DNA of 64,000 nt, taken from contig CM069432.1 of assembly GCA_035610365.1 (NCBI GenBank), forward strand, positions 180,095,027 through 180,159,026, given 5' to 3'. Below, one piece after another: positions 12,862-23,631 of the stretch; position 1 is the stretch's first letter, and every line of letters begins with the position of its first letter. The position numbers and the translations under genes are program-made. This DNA comes from Aquatica leii (lineage: Eukaryota > Arthropoda > Insecta > Coleoptera > Lampyridae). The notes under the pieces were generated by a model that was given only the letters and a program-made list of their open reading frames with translations, was not told where the DNA came from and ran no database searches.

Positions 12862-14549
12862 CAAGGTTTTTCACGTAACCCGTCCGTTAAAAGTTTTTAT
12901 ACATTCAATCATAATTTGATTTGATTTTTTTATATATTAAGTAAACGGTTATTGACTTAATAATTAAAATATATCCGGTTATACCGGAAGTGACAACAGT
13001 TTTTTTATTTTATATGCTATACTTTTTATTAATTTTTATTTAGTTTTAAACTAATTTTGTTTGTAGCTTATTATCCCAAAAAGCAACGGTTTTTGAGATA
13101 TTTCGATGTTTTTGAGAATTTTTACATTTGTAACATCAACATTGAAAATTCATATCTTGTCAAATTATGAAGAATAGGCTGCGATATTTCTATCACTACT
13201 TATTTAAATTATCATCTCTTCAACAACATTTTGTAAAGGTCCAATACACATACAGAGTGTTCATAATATAACGCCCAAGTTTTTACATGCGTAAAACTTA
13301 ATTTTTTTAAACGGAGGCCTATACATATTAAAATGGTTAAGAACTCAATAAAATTTTGCATGAATTGGTATAAGGGTTTTCTATACCCATTTTTAACCGT
13401 TAATGAGTTATAAGGATTTGTTTTATATTAGAACAAATTTCAATTATTTCAATAGTCCAGGTAGTAATAATACATATGACATTTGTCACTAATCTGTCAA
13501 TAAATATTATTGTTTGATATAATCTAATTCTTACAAATACGCAGAACGGTTTAGAATGATAGTTCCTCAGACCCATCTTAAACCGTTTATAGACTATAAT
13601 TAGTATACATTTTAAATAAAAACGCTCATTGTAGAGACTTGCGGTAAAAATTAGCCAAGAGTTTGTAAAATGACCACCAAGGGGCGTAACCGCTATCTTG
13701 AATTACATTAGTAAAGTTTCTCGGAATTTCACCTTATTAAGGTAACAAAAAGATATATGCTTTCTTAAGCTAAAATCAAATCAAGTATTTCTCGTTAAAC
13801 ACTTGTCGCCTTATCTTGCGGAAAATAAAGTGGTCAGAAGTGTTCAAAGGTTTTTTGAAAGAAATGTCTATAACTTCGAAAATTGTTGAAAAGAACATTC
13901 CTTAAGGAACTAACTCTAAGTAAATTGTGGTGATTGCAATTTAGGATCTTGCCACTAGAAAGATTTTTAATTAAAATTTGTACTAATATCAAACAAATCC
14001 TTATAACTCATTAACGGGTAAAGATGGGTATAAGGAACCATTATATTAACTGATGTAGAATTTTATTGTTTTTAGGCATCTTAAGTTTTTAAGTTTTACG
14101 CATATAAAAGTTGTTAACTTTAGCATTATATTTTGAACACTCTATATGTGTGTTGTCCCTTTACAAAAGGTTGTTTGAAAGATGATAATTTGAATAAATA
14201 GTGATACAAATATCGCAGCTTAAACTTCATAATTTCACAAGATATGAATTTTTAAAGTTGATGTTACAAATGTAAAAATTCTCAAAAACATCTATCTCAA
14301 AAACCATTGACTTTTAGGATAATAAGCTTTATTAACAAAATTAGTTTAAAATTACACGTAAAATTGAAAAAATTAATAAAAAGTATAGCATTCCATATAA
14401 AATAAAAAATATAAACGAAAGTGATACGTTCTTGAATATATTTTAATTATAAATCTAATAATCATTTACTTAATATTTAAAAAAATCAAAATTAAATTAT
14501 GATTGGAAGTATAAAAACTTTTAACCAACGGATTACGTGAAAAACCCTG
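12862..14549. mobile_element. 1.69-kb palindromic MITE-like element, TA duplication
   Basis: The left end reads TA then CAAGGTTTTTCACG. The right end read in reverse is TA then CAGGGTTTTTCACG. The two arms stay complementary inward for about 580 bp (left about 12862-13440, right about 13985-14549), with matching landmarks such as TTTTACATTTGTAACATCAA, ATCCTTATAACTCATTAAC and AGTGTTCA. The unpaired centre is about 550 bp. TA target duplications and CAGGG termini fit the Tc1/mariner superfamily. No transposase frame is present, so it is non-autonomous. Arm divergence suggests it is not very recent. Confidence 0.85.
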
Positions 14550-14551
14550 TA

Positions 14552-15655
14552 TATGAGGTGCGTTATATAACTTAATTTGTCAATGTTGTAATTTGACTGC
14601 TGTAGGTACGTTTCCTTCAACCGTTAATTGACCTTTAAAACTCGCACGTTTTAGTTTGAGTTGCCGAATGACCTCCATAATTTAATATAAATGAAAACAA
14701 ATGCGTAAATTATACGTATTATTTAAATAAAAACAAATTTAGCACAGACATGCATAACGTGAAAATAACATAAGGTATTAGGCAAACCTCGTTGTTCTGC
14801 TAATATTTTTAATTTTTTAATCTTCAATAAGTTCAAATTTTGGCTCGATTAGGACCAAAATGATTACTCAATGCAATGGAACGTATAATTATCCTTGGCT
14901 ACCAGACTTCAATACCTCAATAAAACAACTTGATAAGGTTATTCGAACTTAACAACCAATTATTAGGAACAACGTTAACATACAACAATTAGGCCATTTA
15001 TAAAATAAATTTAAACAAAAATTTATACATTTAAACAGGCACAACAGGTTTGTTTCCGTAATTTTTTTTTTGAATTTTTTCCGCTCCTTTTAAACATCTG
15101 TAACTCCTTAAAAAATTGCTAAGATTAGAACAGTAAATAACATATATATGTATATATGTATATTATAATATTTTATAATATCTTTAAATAACTTCTTGTA
15201 TGCCTAGAACGTTATTTACGTATTTTGCATTTAATTCAAGTAAATTAAATGTCAGGTAAAACCATATGTTCCAATTGTGTAGATGTCTATAATAGAAACA
15301 TAATTTGTACAGTTTTGAAACACAAACTGCTTGTTCTACATTGCAGAATGTCTACATAGAGGTTTTATTATTACTAATGATCATAAGTATAATTCGGCAT
15401 ATTCAAATCTATATATAAAGGAATTTCAAAATTAAAAATTATGTCATAACAATTGTATTATTATTATTATAGACCAATTTCAGTCTACACGTTGTCGACT
15501 ACGCCTACTGCAGATATGAGTCGCAACACGAAAGCGCTTTGAGTAGCAAATAATCAGAAAAATTCATATAAAAAAATCGTACTTTTATTCTTCATAAATA
15601 ATGGCTAAAGTTTCAAGTAGTACTCTGCCGTAGATTGAGTTGAAACATTAGTTTT
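14552..15655. other. Stretch without recognisable gene
   Basis: A/T-rich, with a short TATATG-type simple repeat at 15140-15165. No coding region or element boundary could be supported. Confidence 0.5.
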
Positions 15656-15659
15656 AAAT

Positions 15660-16196
15660 CCTTAGTATTCTATAGAAAGCCGTTTTACTTTTTAATGCAT
15701 CCAACTAATACACTAAATTAAAAATTATATAAATTAAGTTGTTATACATTTTCTTGTTACATCAAAAGTAATTTTTTTTATTACTTCTATCGTCTACATA
15801 ACTTAAAAATAAATTTTAAATATGATGAAGCATATTTTAAATTAAATATTAAATTCAAATAAAAACAGATTTTTTTTTGATACATTAAACGAATAATTTC
15901 GACTACATTAAAATGAATGCATAACAATAAAATGAATTTCAAATATGTCTTTAACATATTTTAAATTCGGAATTTATTTGTTTGTATATCGAAAAAATTC
16001 ATTTTCAAATATGTTAAAGACATATTTTCAATTCCAATATAATTATATTCAAAGATCTTCACGTTTAGCTAATATTATGTTCAGAGAATTTTTTTGTCAT
16101 AAATTATATCGTTTCCAAAAATTTCATATATTTTAGTCGTTTACCTAACGAAAAAATGAATTTCAAATATGTATTTGACATAATTTTAATTCATTT
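15660..16196. repeat. Left arm and loop of an old inverted repeat
   Basis: Positions 15667-15947 are the approximate reverse complement of the sequence that resumes after LTR element 1 (26960-27052) and after the solo LTR (29352-29840). Shared landmarks are AAGCCGTTTTACTTTTTAAT, GATACATTAAACGAATAATT and GCATAACAATAAAATGAAT. A second small inverted repeat (15930-16040) lies in the loop. Before the LTR insertions this was one fold-back structure with arms of roughly 500-800 bp and a loop of about 200 bp. Confidence 0.7.
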
Positions 16197-16200
16197 TATT

Positions 16201-17420
16201 TGTTACGAGAAACTTGGGTTCCTAGAGTTGAGATGTCCAAATAGAAAGTTCCACCGGTCTTCTCGTAACCAAACAAAGCAACGGCCAGCACAGCTTCTTC
16301 GGAGAGGGATCGCAGGCTTTGTTATGTGTGATTATAAAGTGAAACTAATAAAAAGGCGCCAAGACGATGAAAAATTAAGGTCGAGGGAGACCGTCTAACT
16401 CGCCTCGTAGTACACGAAGAATAAATAACCTTACAAAAATAATAACACCAAATATATATATTTATTGTATCACAGAAGTCGAGACAAATATAGAAGTATA
16501 AATTCTTGAAAAACATACACACGTAGGTTGACTAAATTAGAAATTTGTGCCTAGTGGCGAGCAACACACTATGCAACCAAAAGCTCTTGTCGGATTAGAT
16601 AATGACATACATTTAGCGACTAAATAGATAAATACATATACATAAATCGTAGATAAATCAAGCAATTAAGTTTTCGAGATTCGATGTGCAATAAACGATA
16701 AATTCGCGAAGCACAAAATATAATTAATTGTGTTAAGTTAACATGCACGTACGGTCCTTAACGACCTAGTCCCCGAAACACGAATAATAAATTTTAAATA
16801 GTAATACTTACAAGCTGGACCTTACTCGGACTGTTAGCGCTAACTTCCGACTTCGGTACACCTAAAACAATACTATTAAACCCCGATCGAAAACGGGCAT
16901 ATCCGTTTAACACAAGTAACAAGAAAGGTTTGGTTAACATCCAATTAGTACGAACGTAAGTGCGCAGCGTTTCCCTGTGGCTTAATCGAGTAAATTCCCC
17001 ATGTTTGACTTCATAACAGAAAAGAATAGTCCTGGCGGTTCTCAACCTTCGACGGTGGGTATTATCAGTATGTAACACTACTTCGACGTCATGGAATGTT
17101 TCCAATACGACCACCTGTTGGTTATCTTAATTGATAACGCCGGACAATTGGTGACTACCAAAATCCGCCCGTTTCAACCTTCCACAAATATAAACGCATT
17201 AGAAATTTGTAGCGTGACACAATTTAGCAAAGAAGGCTAAACCGGGCAAACAAATAAAGTTAACTCGGCAAAGATTTAATGAAGAATGACCCCGGATATG
17301 CTGTCATAATTGTGACAGTCTGGCGCAAGAGCAGAACGATCCTGACAAGTTTCATAATATCTACCGAGACATTTTCCCTACTCGCGAATTGAACTACTAA
17401 GTTCTTATTTTAACGTTACA
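16201..17420 (-). repeat. 3' LTR of gypsy family 1
   Basis: 1220 bp bounded by TG and CA, near-identical to the split copy at 21135-26955. In element orientation it is the downstream LTR. It contains a 106-codon open frame (16794-17114, minus) that is also present in the other LTR and has no recognisable domain. Confidence 0.92.
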
Positions 17421-17433
17421 AATTCCCCCCCAG
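17421..17433 (-). other. Polypurine tract of gypsy family 1
   Basis: The minus strand reads GGGGGGGAATT directly before the downstream LTR. That is the usual position for plus-strand DNA priming in LTR retroelements. Confidence 0.7.
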
Positions 17434-19315
17434 CAACATGAAAACCTGGGAAGTGGACACTAGCTAAAGTCAAGAATAGAAATTTAGGCCTACGCCAAGG
17501 ACAAAACCCTGAAATCCAAAACCAACCCAATACAATAACACCCAACCCCAGAAGAAACGTAGATGAAAGAAGTTTTCCAAGTTTGCTAAGCATCACCAAC
17601 CAGATGTGTCCAAAAGTCGCATGAAGCGGAATGATACTTCAAAGAACCAAAAGAATCAACCAACAGAAGAGAAGTATCAGAACAGGTACTCGTTGAAAGT
17701 CGACCAAAAGTCGTTACGCTATAAAGCAAGAAAGCAACGCAGTCCCATAGACCTCACTGACCGACAATACTAAGCAAACCAAGAGAAAAAGAAGAAGTAT
17801 AGGAAAGAAAGAAGTTTAGACCACGGTCAAGGACAACGCCCTAACATCCCTTGAAACCCCAGCCCATGAATACCAAGCTAACTAAGCTAAAGAAGTAAAA
17901 AAAAATATCTTGATCTTGAATTGTGCTACGCGGATTTAGAAGAAAAGTCAAAAAGAAAACTAATGCAGTTGTGCTCAAAAAGTCGTCAACAGACGATATG
18001 AGATTCTTCCACCAAAAAAACCAAACAGATCCTAAAGATCTAAGCAAAGAAAACCAACGAAGAAATCTCAAGCAAAAAGAAGATTCTGATTAAAAGTCAA
18101 CATAAGTCGGACTACCAAAAAAAGCAGAAAAAAAATCAGTAATTTAAGAGTCACAACAACAAAGTCACCAAAAAGCTTAACACTAAATGAGTGCCAATCC
18201 AAAAGAAATCCAAACCGCGAAACCCAAAACAAAACCAAAAGAAAGAAAGGAAAAGAAGGAAGAACCAATAAAGAATAGAAAACTTCACTTGCTAATTGAA
18301 CGTCGTGAGTCAGTGCTCGTTGTGTTAGATTGTCACGTTGGAACTTAAATGCCGAAGAACGGATTAGAATATTCCAAGAGCAAAAGAAACCCAAAGAAGA
18401 GAAATATCCTAACGGTGACTAGCAACATCAAAAATGCCGACTAAGCGGAAGTACAGAGTACCAGGAGCGACGTTGCAGTCTATCCCAAGCTTCAATCCAA
18501 AAACAACAAAACAAAAACCCACTAAATCCAATACAGCAAGAAAAGTAACTGAGAAAGAGAAGAAAAAAAGAAACACAGCTGCAGTGAACACTAAAGAAAG
18601 AAGTAACTAAAAAGAAAAAGAAAGAAAGTGTTCAACCAACAAACTAAGATAAAAGAAAAGAAATAGTTGCCTTAAAGACAACCTTCAAAAGCAAAAGAAA
18701 AAAATAAGAAGTAGGAAAAACAAGAAAGGAAGAAAAGAAACAGACGGAGAAAGATAAGACAAGATGTAGTTGTCTGATTCGTTCTTCTCTCCGTAGAAGA
18801 AACGAAAGGGAGTGACCAGCCCTACAATGCCCAACCAACCGCCCTATAACCATATAGAAAAAAAAAGAAAGAGAAAAGATATCAGTTAATCATAGAACGA
18901 AAGCATACCAATTGCTGTCCCAAATTGGAAAGTATACTCCAAGACTTTAATGCCGACGAGCGGAATAGAAAACTCAAGAAAAGAAAAACCAAATCCAAAA
19001 GCAGAAGAGAGAATTCTATAGATGACGTACCAATCCAAAAAGGCCGACTAAGCGGATATAACTATATACAGACGGAAAGGTAGTCTGTCCTGAAGTAAGA
19101 TGTAGCAGAAAGAAACCAAAAGAATTTTAGCAGAAACTTAACCAAAACAAAAGGAAGAATATCGGGCACAGCAAAATGGGTGAAAGCAAATAGATAGCAT
19201 CCGAACCACAACAAACAAGATACCAACAGTGTATTCAAAGAAGGAAACCACCAAAACCAAAAGAAAAAGACCAAAAGAATAGCAAAGGTCGAAAGTCGAA
19301 AGCCCAAAAAGTGAA
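17434..19315 (-). other. C/T-rich 3' interior of gypsy family 1 with repeated GCCGACNARCGG motif
   Basis: On the element strand this 1.9-kb region is strongly pyrimidine-rich, which creates many long Phe/Leu/Ser frames that look like artefacts. On the plus strand a motif close to ATGCCGACTAAGCGG recurs near 18350, 18434, 18953 and 19042, each followed by an A/G-rich block. This suggests degenerate internal repeat units. It lies where the integrase core would be in a full element, but no integrase core is seen. Confidence 0.6.
18434..18610 (+). CDS. Short lysine-rich antisense frame (doubtful)
   Basis: A 58-codon frame opening MPTKRKYRVPGATLQ, antisense to gag, rich in Lys, Thr and Asn. The decayed relative at 9970-12530 has an antisense frame with the same MPTKRKY opening (10354-10581, minus). 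No known domain. The bias follows from the purine-rich strand, so coding status is unproven. Confidence 0.2.
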   Translation: MPTKRKYRVPGATLQSIPSFNPKTTKQKPTKSNTARKVTEKEKKKRNTAAVNTKERSN

Positions 19316-20251
19316 CTAACACTTACGACGCTTGCGACGCCGATGAAAAAGAAGAGAACGATTAGAAGAAGAAGACAACAAAGAATAAGCAGAAGTGATT
19401 GACGAAATGGATGTAAGAGTAGTGGCTTTTACATCAGGAGAAACAGCACGATCCTTATGTAGACGCGTAGACTTTGTAGCGACACTAGTGTTGGAAAGTT
19501 TCGTTTTACTTGGCAAAACGTGACGTGACCTAATAGGATTGCTTCGTTGCGAGTTCGAACAAGAACAATAACGTATGAACTCGGCAACCTTAGGTCTCAT
19601 ATGAGGCCAGTAGAAGTGACATCGAAGAGCTTCCAACGTACGCTTAACACTGAGGTGATCCAAACCAGATGTAATGTGGTAATCCTGGATAAGTTGCTTG
19701 CGCTGGTCCGATGGTACGACTAACTTCCAAACGCAAGGATCAAAAGAGGAAATGCGTACACGTTTACATAAAAGATTTTTCACAACACACCAACGAGAGA
19801 AACGACGAGGAGAAGCAGTAACTTTAGATATCATACCTAAATACCAAGGATCAGTAGTAGGCCTAATAATCCTAGAAACTGAAAAGAAATTAGAAGAAAG
19901 AGAAAGAAGAGAAAAAACAGTACGTAAAGGCTTATCACCTTGAGAACAACAACGAACACAAGTATTTGAATTAGGAAATACAGAAAAAGAAAGTGTAGAA
20001 GCATTAAGAGAACAAGTAGCAGGAATAGCAGAAGAGACGGAAGTAGAACTCTTACTAGCAAAGACTACAGATGACTTTTGAACTTTGTCACCAATCTCTG
20101 TTGTTGAGAAGTGGAAAGAATCACGAGAATTGATGTTCGACTCCAAACGCTTGCCTAAAGATATTAATTCAGCGATAGATTTGATTTCCATCAACGCTAA
20201 AGGAAGTTGATAGAACGGCGTTAGATTCCGACGAATAACCTTGAGCTGCAT
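19316..20251 (-). CDS. Gag C-terminal part joined to integrase H2C2 zinc finger
   Basis: 311 codons in frame with the upstream gag piece and separated from it only by one TAA. The first ~45 residues continue gag (IRRNLTPFYQLPLAL, KRLESNINSR), followed by a Ser-rich stretch and a lone CVRCC. From about residue 165 the sequence is the linker and zinc finger that precede a Ty3/gypsy integrase: WKLVVPSDQRKQLIQDYH, LDHLSVKRTLEAL, HFYWPHMRPKVAEFIRYC. The finger's His-His are present, but the final Cys pair is one residue short (CSC). Protease, reverse transcriptase and RNase H are absent without loss of frame. The tail is Arg/Ser-rich. It is either a deletion derivative or a shortened gag-like product kept open. 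Confidence 0.75.
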   Translation of the reverse strand: MQLKVIRRNLTPFYQLPLALMEIKSIAELISLGKRLESNINSRDSFHFSTTEIGDKVQKSSVVFASKSSTSVSSAIPATCSLNASTLSFSVFPNSNTCVRCCSQGDKPLRTVFSLLSLSSNFFSVSRIIRPTTDPWYLGMISKVTASPRRFSRWCVVKNLLCKRVRISSFDPCVWKLVVPSDQRKQLIQDYHITSGLDHLSVKRTLEALRCHFYWPHMRPKVAEFIRYCSCSNSQRSNPIRSRHVLPSKTKLSNTSVATKSTRLHKDRAVSPDVKATTLTSISSITSAYSLLSSSSNRSLLFHRRRKRRKC

Positions 20252-20713
20252 TTACTCTGAGACCGGTTCTGCTAGCTGAAGAAAAAGGTATCGCATATTG
20301 GTAACGTAAGTACCGATGGTTTCGTTAGGCCCCATAGTACGACTGCGAATAGAATCCATCAAGCGCTCATCATAATCCAAAGGTAAAAACTCCGACTTCA
20401 ACAAAGCAACAACATCATTCCACGAACGTAACGAACTTCGATTCGTCCTAAAAACAAGAAGGGCTTTGCCAGATAAAACTTCAAAAGCTGAAAGAAAAAG
20501 TTGATGCTGTGAAACACCACGAGATAAACATAACTCGTCAATACGAATAAGAAATTCAATAAGTAAAGAAGGATCTTCACCAGAAAACGTTACATTCCAA
20601 TTTCCTAAGTTCGTTTCTGAATCAGAGTCCGAAGTAAGAAGTGGTGGTTCTTCATCTGAAGAATACATAGTTAACACACTAAAATTATGATAAAATCTAA
20701 ACAGTAGAATCAA
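20252..20713 (-). CDS. Gag (capsid region) of gypsy family 1
   Basis: The likely start is the second Met (MYSSDEEPPLL, about 20668) after a short leader. The body has the Ty3/gypsy gag fold signature: FSGEDPSLLIEFLIRIDEL, then FEVLSGKALLVFRTNR, then LKSEFLPLDYDERLMDSI and IGTYVTNMRYLFLQLAEPV. Gag assembles the cytoplasmic particle that packages element RNA. The frame ends in TAA just before MQLK of the next piece. The older copy at 5045-5500 has a Gln codon there, so this stop is probably a nonsense mutation or a leaky stop. Confidence 0.8.
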   Translation of the reverse strand: MILLFRFYHNFSVLTMYSSDEEPPLLTSDSDSETNLGNWNVTFSGEDPSLLIEFLIRIDELCLSRGVSQHQLFLSAFEVLSGKALLVFRTNRSSLRSWNDVVALLKSEFLPLDYDERLMDSIRSRTMGPNETIGTYVTNMRYLFLQLAEPVSE

Positions 20714-21110
20714 AATAGTAAATCAAAAGTAGAAAGCTGCTAACACATGTCTGACCTAAAACTCAAATCAAAATAACAGTACAAGTAATATCACTAATAA
20801 CCAATCTAATAAGCAAAAGGGTTAACCGACGTAGTCGAGTTAATCCAAGAATCACAGCGAAGTCCCACGACTCGTGTCTGACCAGAAATCCAATTAATAG
20901 AAAAGTAATTAAGTAAATTGCTAATATAAATTCAGACTGCAGCACTAAAAATCAAAGAAGTACAATTAGTGAAGTAACTCCGACATATCTAGTCTTTCAG
21001 CAATAACTACAAGAGCAAAGCAAAGTAGATCGAACCCACGAAAGACTAAGAAAAGGTAAAAGAATCAATAAAACTAGAAGAAAATTATAATCGCACACAC
21101 AGAAATCGAG

Positions 21111-21129
21111 CCCAGACAGTTGGGTGCCA
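21111..21129 (-). other. Primer-binding site of gypsy family 1
   Basis: The minus strand reads TGGCACCCAACTGTCTGGG five bases after the upstream LTR. TGG complements a tRNA CCA end. GGCxCCCAAC resembles Lys-tRNA-type primer sites of insect gypsy elements, but the exact tRNA is not established here. Confidence 0.6.
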
Positions 21130-21134
21130 AAATT

Positions 21135-22078
21135 TGTTACGAGAAACTTGGGTTCCTAGAGTTGAGATGTCCAAATAGAAAGTTCCACCGGTCTTCTCGT
21201 AACCAAACAAAGCAACGGCCAGCACAGCTTCTTCGGAGAGGGATCGCAGGCTTTGTTATGTGTGATTATAAAGTGAAACTAATAAAAAGGCGCCAAGACG
21301 ATGAAAAATTAAGGTCGAGGGAGACCGTCTAACTCGCCTCGTAGTACACGAAGAATAAATAACCTTACAAAAATAATAACACCAAATATATATATTTATT
21401 GTATCACAGAAGTCGAGACAAATATAGAAGTATAAATTCTTGAAAAACATACACACGTAGGTTGACTAAATTAGAAATTTGTGCCTAGTGGCGAGCAACA
21501 CACTATGCAACCAAAAGCTCTTGTCGGATTAGATAATGACATACATTTAGCGACTAAATAGATAAATACATATACATAAATCGTAGATAAATCAAGCAAT
21601 TAAGTTTTCGAGATTCGATGTGCACAAACGATAAATTCGCGAAGCACAAAAATATAATTAATTGTGTTAAGTTAACATGCACGTACGGTCCTTAACGACC
21701 TAGTCCCCGAAACACGAATAATAAATTTTAAATAGTAATACTTACAAGCTGGACCTTACTCGGACTGTTAGCGCTAACTTCCGACTTCGGTACACCTAAA
21801 ACAATACTATTAAACCCCGATCGAAAACGGGCATATCCGTTTAACACAAGTAACAAGAAAGGTTTGGTTAACATCCAATTAGTACGAACGTAAGTGCGCA
21901 GCGTTTCCCTGTGGCTTAATCGAGTAAATTCCCCATGTTTGACTTCATAACAGAAAAGAATAGTCCTGGCGGTTCTCAACCTTCGACGGTGGGTATTATC
22001 AGTATGTAACACTACTTCGACGTCATGGAATGTTTCCAATACGACCACCTGTTGGTTATCTTAATTGATAACGCCGGA
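21135..22078 (-). repeat. 5' LTR of gypsy family 1, first part
   Basis: Matches 16201-17143 of the other LTR. It is interrupted at 22078 by the Ty3/gypsy insertion and resumes at 26680. Confidence 0.92.
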
Positions 22079-22226
22079 TGTAATGAGTCTGCGCTAAGCA
22101 TGACGTCATGGGCATATGCATAGGCATGGGCAGCCATTATGATTATCACGATGTAGTTAAGTTAAGTGTGTATTGAAGTTCATTAAAAATAAAATACTTA
22201 AATAAAGGTGATTTATAAATATAACA
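22079..22226 (+). repeat. 5' LTR (148 bp)
   Basis: TG...CA bounded and identical over its length to 26527-26674. It contains a TGACGTCA site (22098-22105, a CRE-type palindrome) and an ATATGCATA block that could serve in its promoter. An AATAAA lies near its end. Confidence 0.97.
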
Positions 22227-22244
22227 TGGCGCAGTCGTAAAATA
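22227..22244 (+). other. Primer-binding site
   Basis: TGGCGCAGTCG follows the 5' LTR with no gap. From memory this resembles the Ser-tRNA-type primer site shared by several insect gypsy elements such as 17.6 and 297. The tRNA match was not tested. Confidence 0.7.
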
Positions 22245-22310
22245 AAATTAGCGGTGAACTTACGTGAACTAAATATATATATAAAAAAGAAAAAAAAGTG
22301 AGGTATAGTT

Positions 22311-22982
22311 ATGGAGTTTTTGAAACAACCGAAATCGATGTCCTTGGAGGGTAATCAAGCACTATCGTGGAAAAAGTTTAAGGAAAACATGGAATTATAC
22401 ATGGTGGCAAGTGGTTGTAAAACAAAGGAAAAGGCGATACAAGCGGCAGTAATACTACATTGCGTAGGAGAAGAAGTAAGAGATATTTTTAATACGTTAG
22501 AGTTAAGTGACGAAGAACAGGAGGACCAAAGTAATTATGACTAAATTAAATGATTATTTTTTACCGAAAAGAATATCAGCGTCGAAAGACATAAATTTAA
22601 CACTCGAGTTCAAGAAGTAAGTGAAACGTTTGACGTATTTTTATCCGATTTACGTAAAATAGCGTCTTGTTGCGAATTTGGAGCAATTAAAGATGAACTA
22701 ATAAAAGATAGGATTGTATGTGGAATTCATAATCCAAAAATAAAGGACAGATTACTGAGAGAAACAAAATTAGATATGACAAGAGCTATTGAAATTTGCA
22801 AGGCAGCGGAAGAAACTGATAAGCACATAAAGAAATTAATAGATCAAGCAAAAAGCGTGGGTGAGGTGAAAACTAAAGAAAATGAAGCGACATACAGTAA
22901 TAGGAGATGGTGCCAAGATCAAGATAACAAAAATATACAGACATCGCGAGGGGTAAAGGCAGGTACAAGTACAGAATGTTAG
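22311..22982 (+). pseudogene. Gag (matrix/capsid part), frameshifted
   Basis: Starts at the ATG at 22311 (MEFLKQPKSMSLEGNQALSW). The first piece ends at TAA at 22542. A segment of about 45 bases is readable only in another frame (LNDYFLPKR), and the original frame resumes at about 22590 with ERHKFNTRVQEVSETFD and KDELIKDRIVCGIHNPKIKD. Two compensating indels explain this. A third near 22976 moves to the frame of the zinc knuckles. Structural gag of the mag-like group. Confidence 0.85.
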
Positions 22983-23631
22983 CAGAAATCAACCAAGGTC
23001 AAATTCATACAAAGGTAGTGTTAAACAGGGATATACAAAACGCATATCAAACAACATACAGTATACAAAACATACTGGTTATTACGCTGAGGGCTGTTCA
23101 AGATGTGGTTATGAGTCTCACCAGTTAAATAATTGTCCAGCACAAGGAAAAAAGTGTAATAAGTGTGGTAATGGAAACCATTTTGCGCGAATGTGTAAAT
23201 GGAAAATGGATCATTCACGGAGAGGTAAAGCAGTAAATCTGGTGGAATCAGAAGGGAATACAGCAGCATCAGAAACGGATGAAGAATACGTAATAGGTTG
23301 TATTAATGATGTATCAAGTAATAAAAATGATTGGTTTATTAATGTAAAAATATTAGATTTGGGTAACAAGCATGCAGTCTTAAAATGTAAGCTTGATTGT
23401 GGTGCCCAAATTAATGTTTTGCCAGAAGTGTTATTCAAAAATATGGGCTGTAATTTGATTAAACATAAAATTGCTGTTACAGGTTATGGTGGAAGGAAAC
23501 TGAATGCTGTAGGATCTTGTAACTTGCGTGTAAGGATTAATGAAAAGGAAACGATGCTAAAGTTCATTGTAATCGATGCTGGACCTAATGCCATTCCACT
23601 TATTGGTATAGAGACCATAAAAAAGAACTAG
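22976..23631 (+). CDS. Nucleocapsid zinc knuckles and aspartic protease
   Basis: Open in one frame from about 22976. Two CCHC knuckles, CSRCGYESHQLNNC and CNKCGNGNHFARMC (23095-23202), bind element RNA. The retropepsin follows, with active site LDCGAQINVLP (about 23394-23426) and a second conserved segment AIPLIGIE (about 23591-23614). The family normally has DTGA or DSGA; here it is DCGA, one base from Ser. The frame ends at 23629-23631, right after a run of six A, where a one-base shift leads into reverse transcriptase. Confidence 0.88.

Noticed and set aside
16794-17114. 106-codon minus-strand frame inside the LTR, repeated at 21728-22048
   Set aside because: Identical only because the LTRs are near-identical; no domain and no sign of selection can be seen.
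17405-18853. Several long Phe/Leu/Ser-rich minus-strand frames
   Set aside because: They come from the pyrimidine-rich strand of the LTR element interior, lack any domain and do not match each other.
19698-19943. Plus-strand frame opposite the gag-integrase frame
   Set aside because: It is a shadow of the real minus-strand frame.
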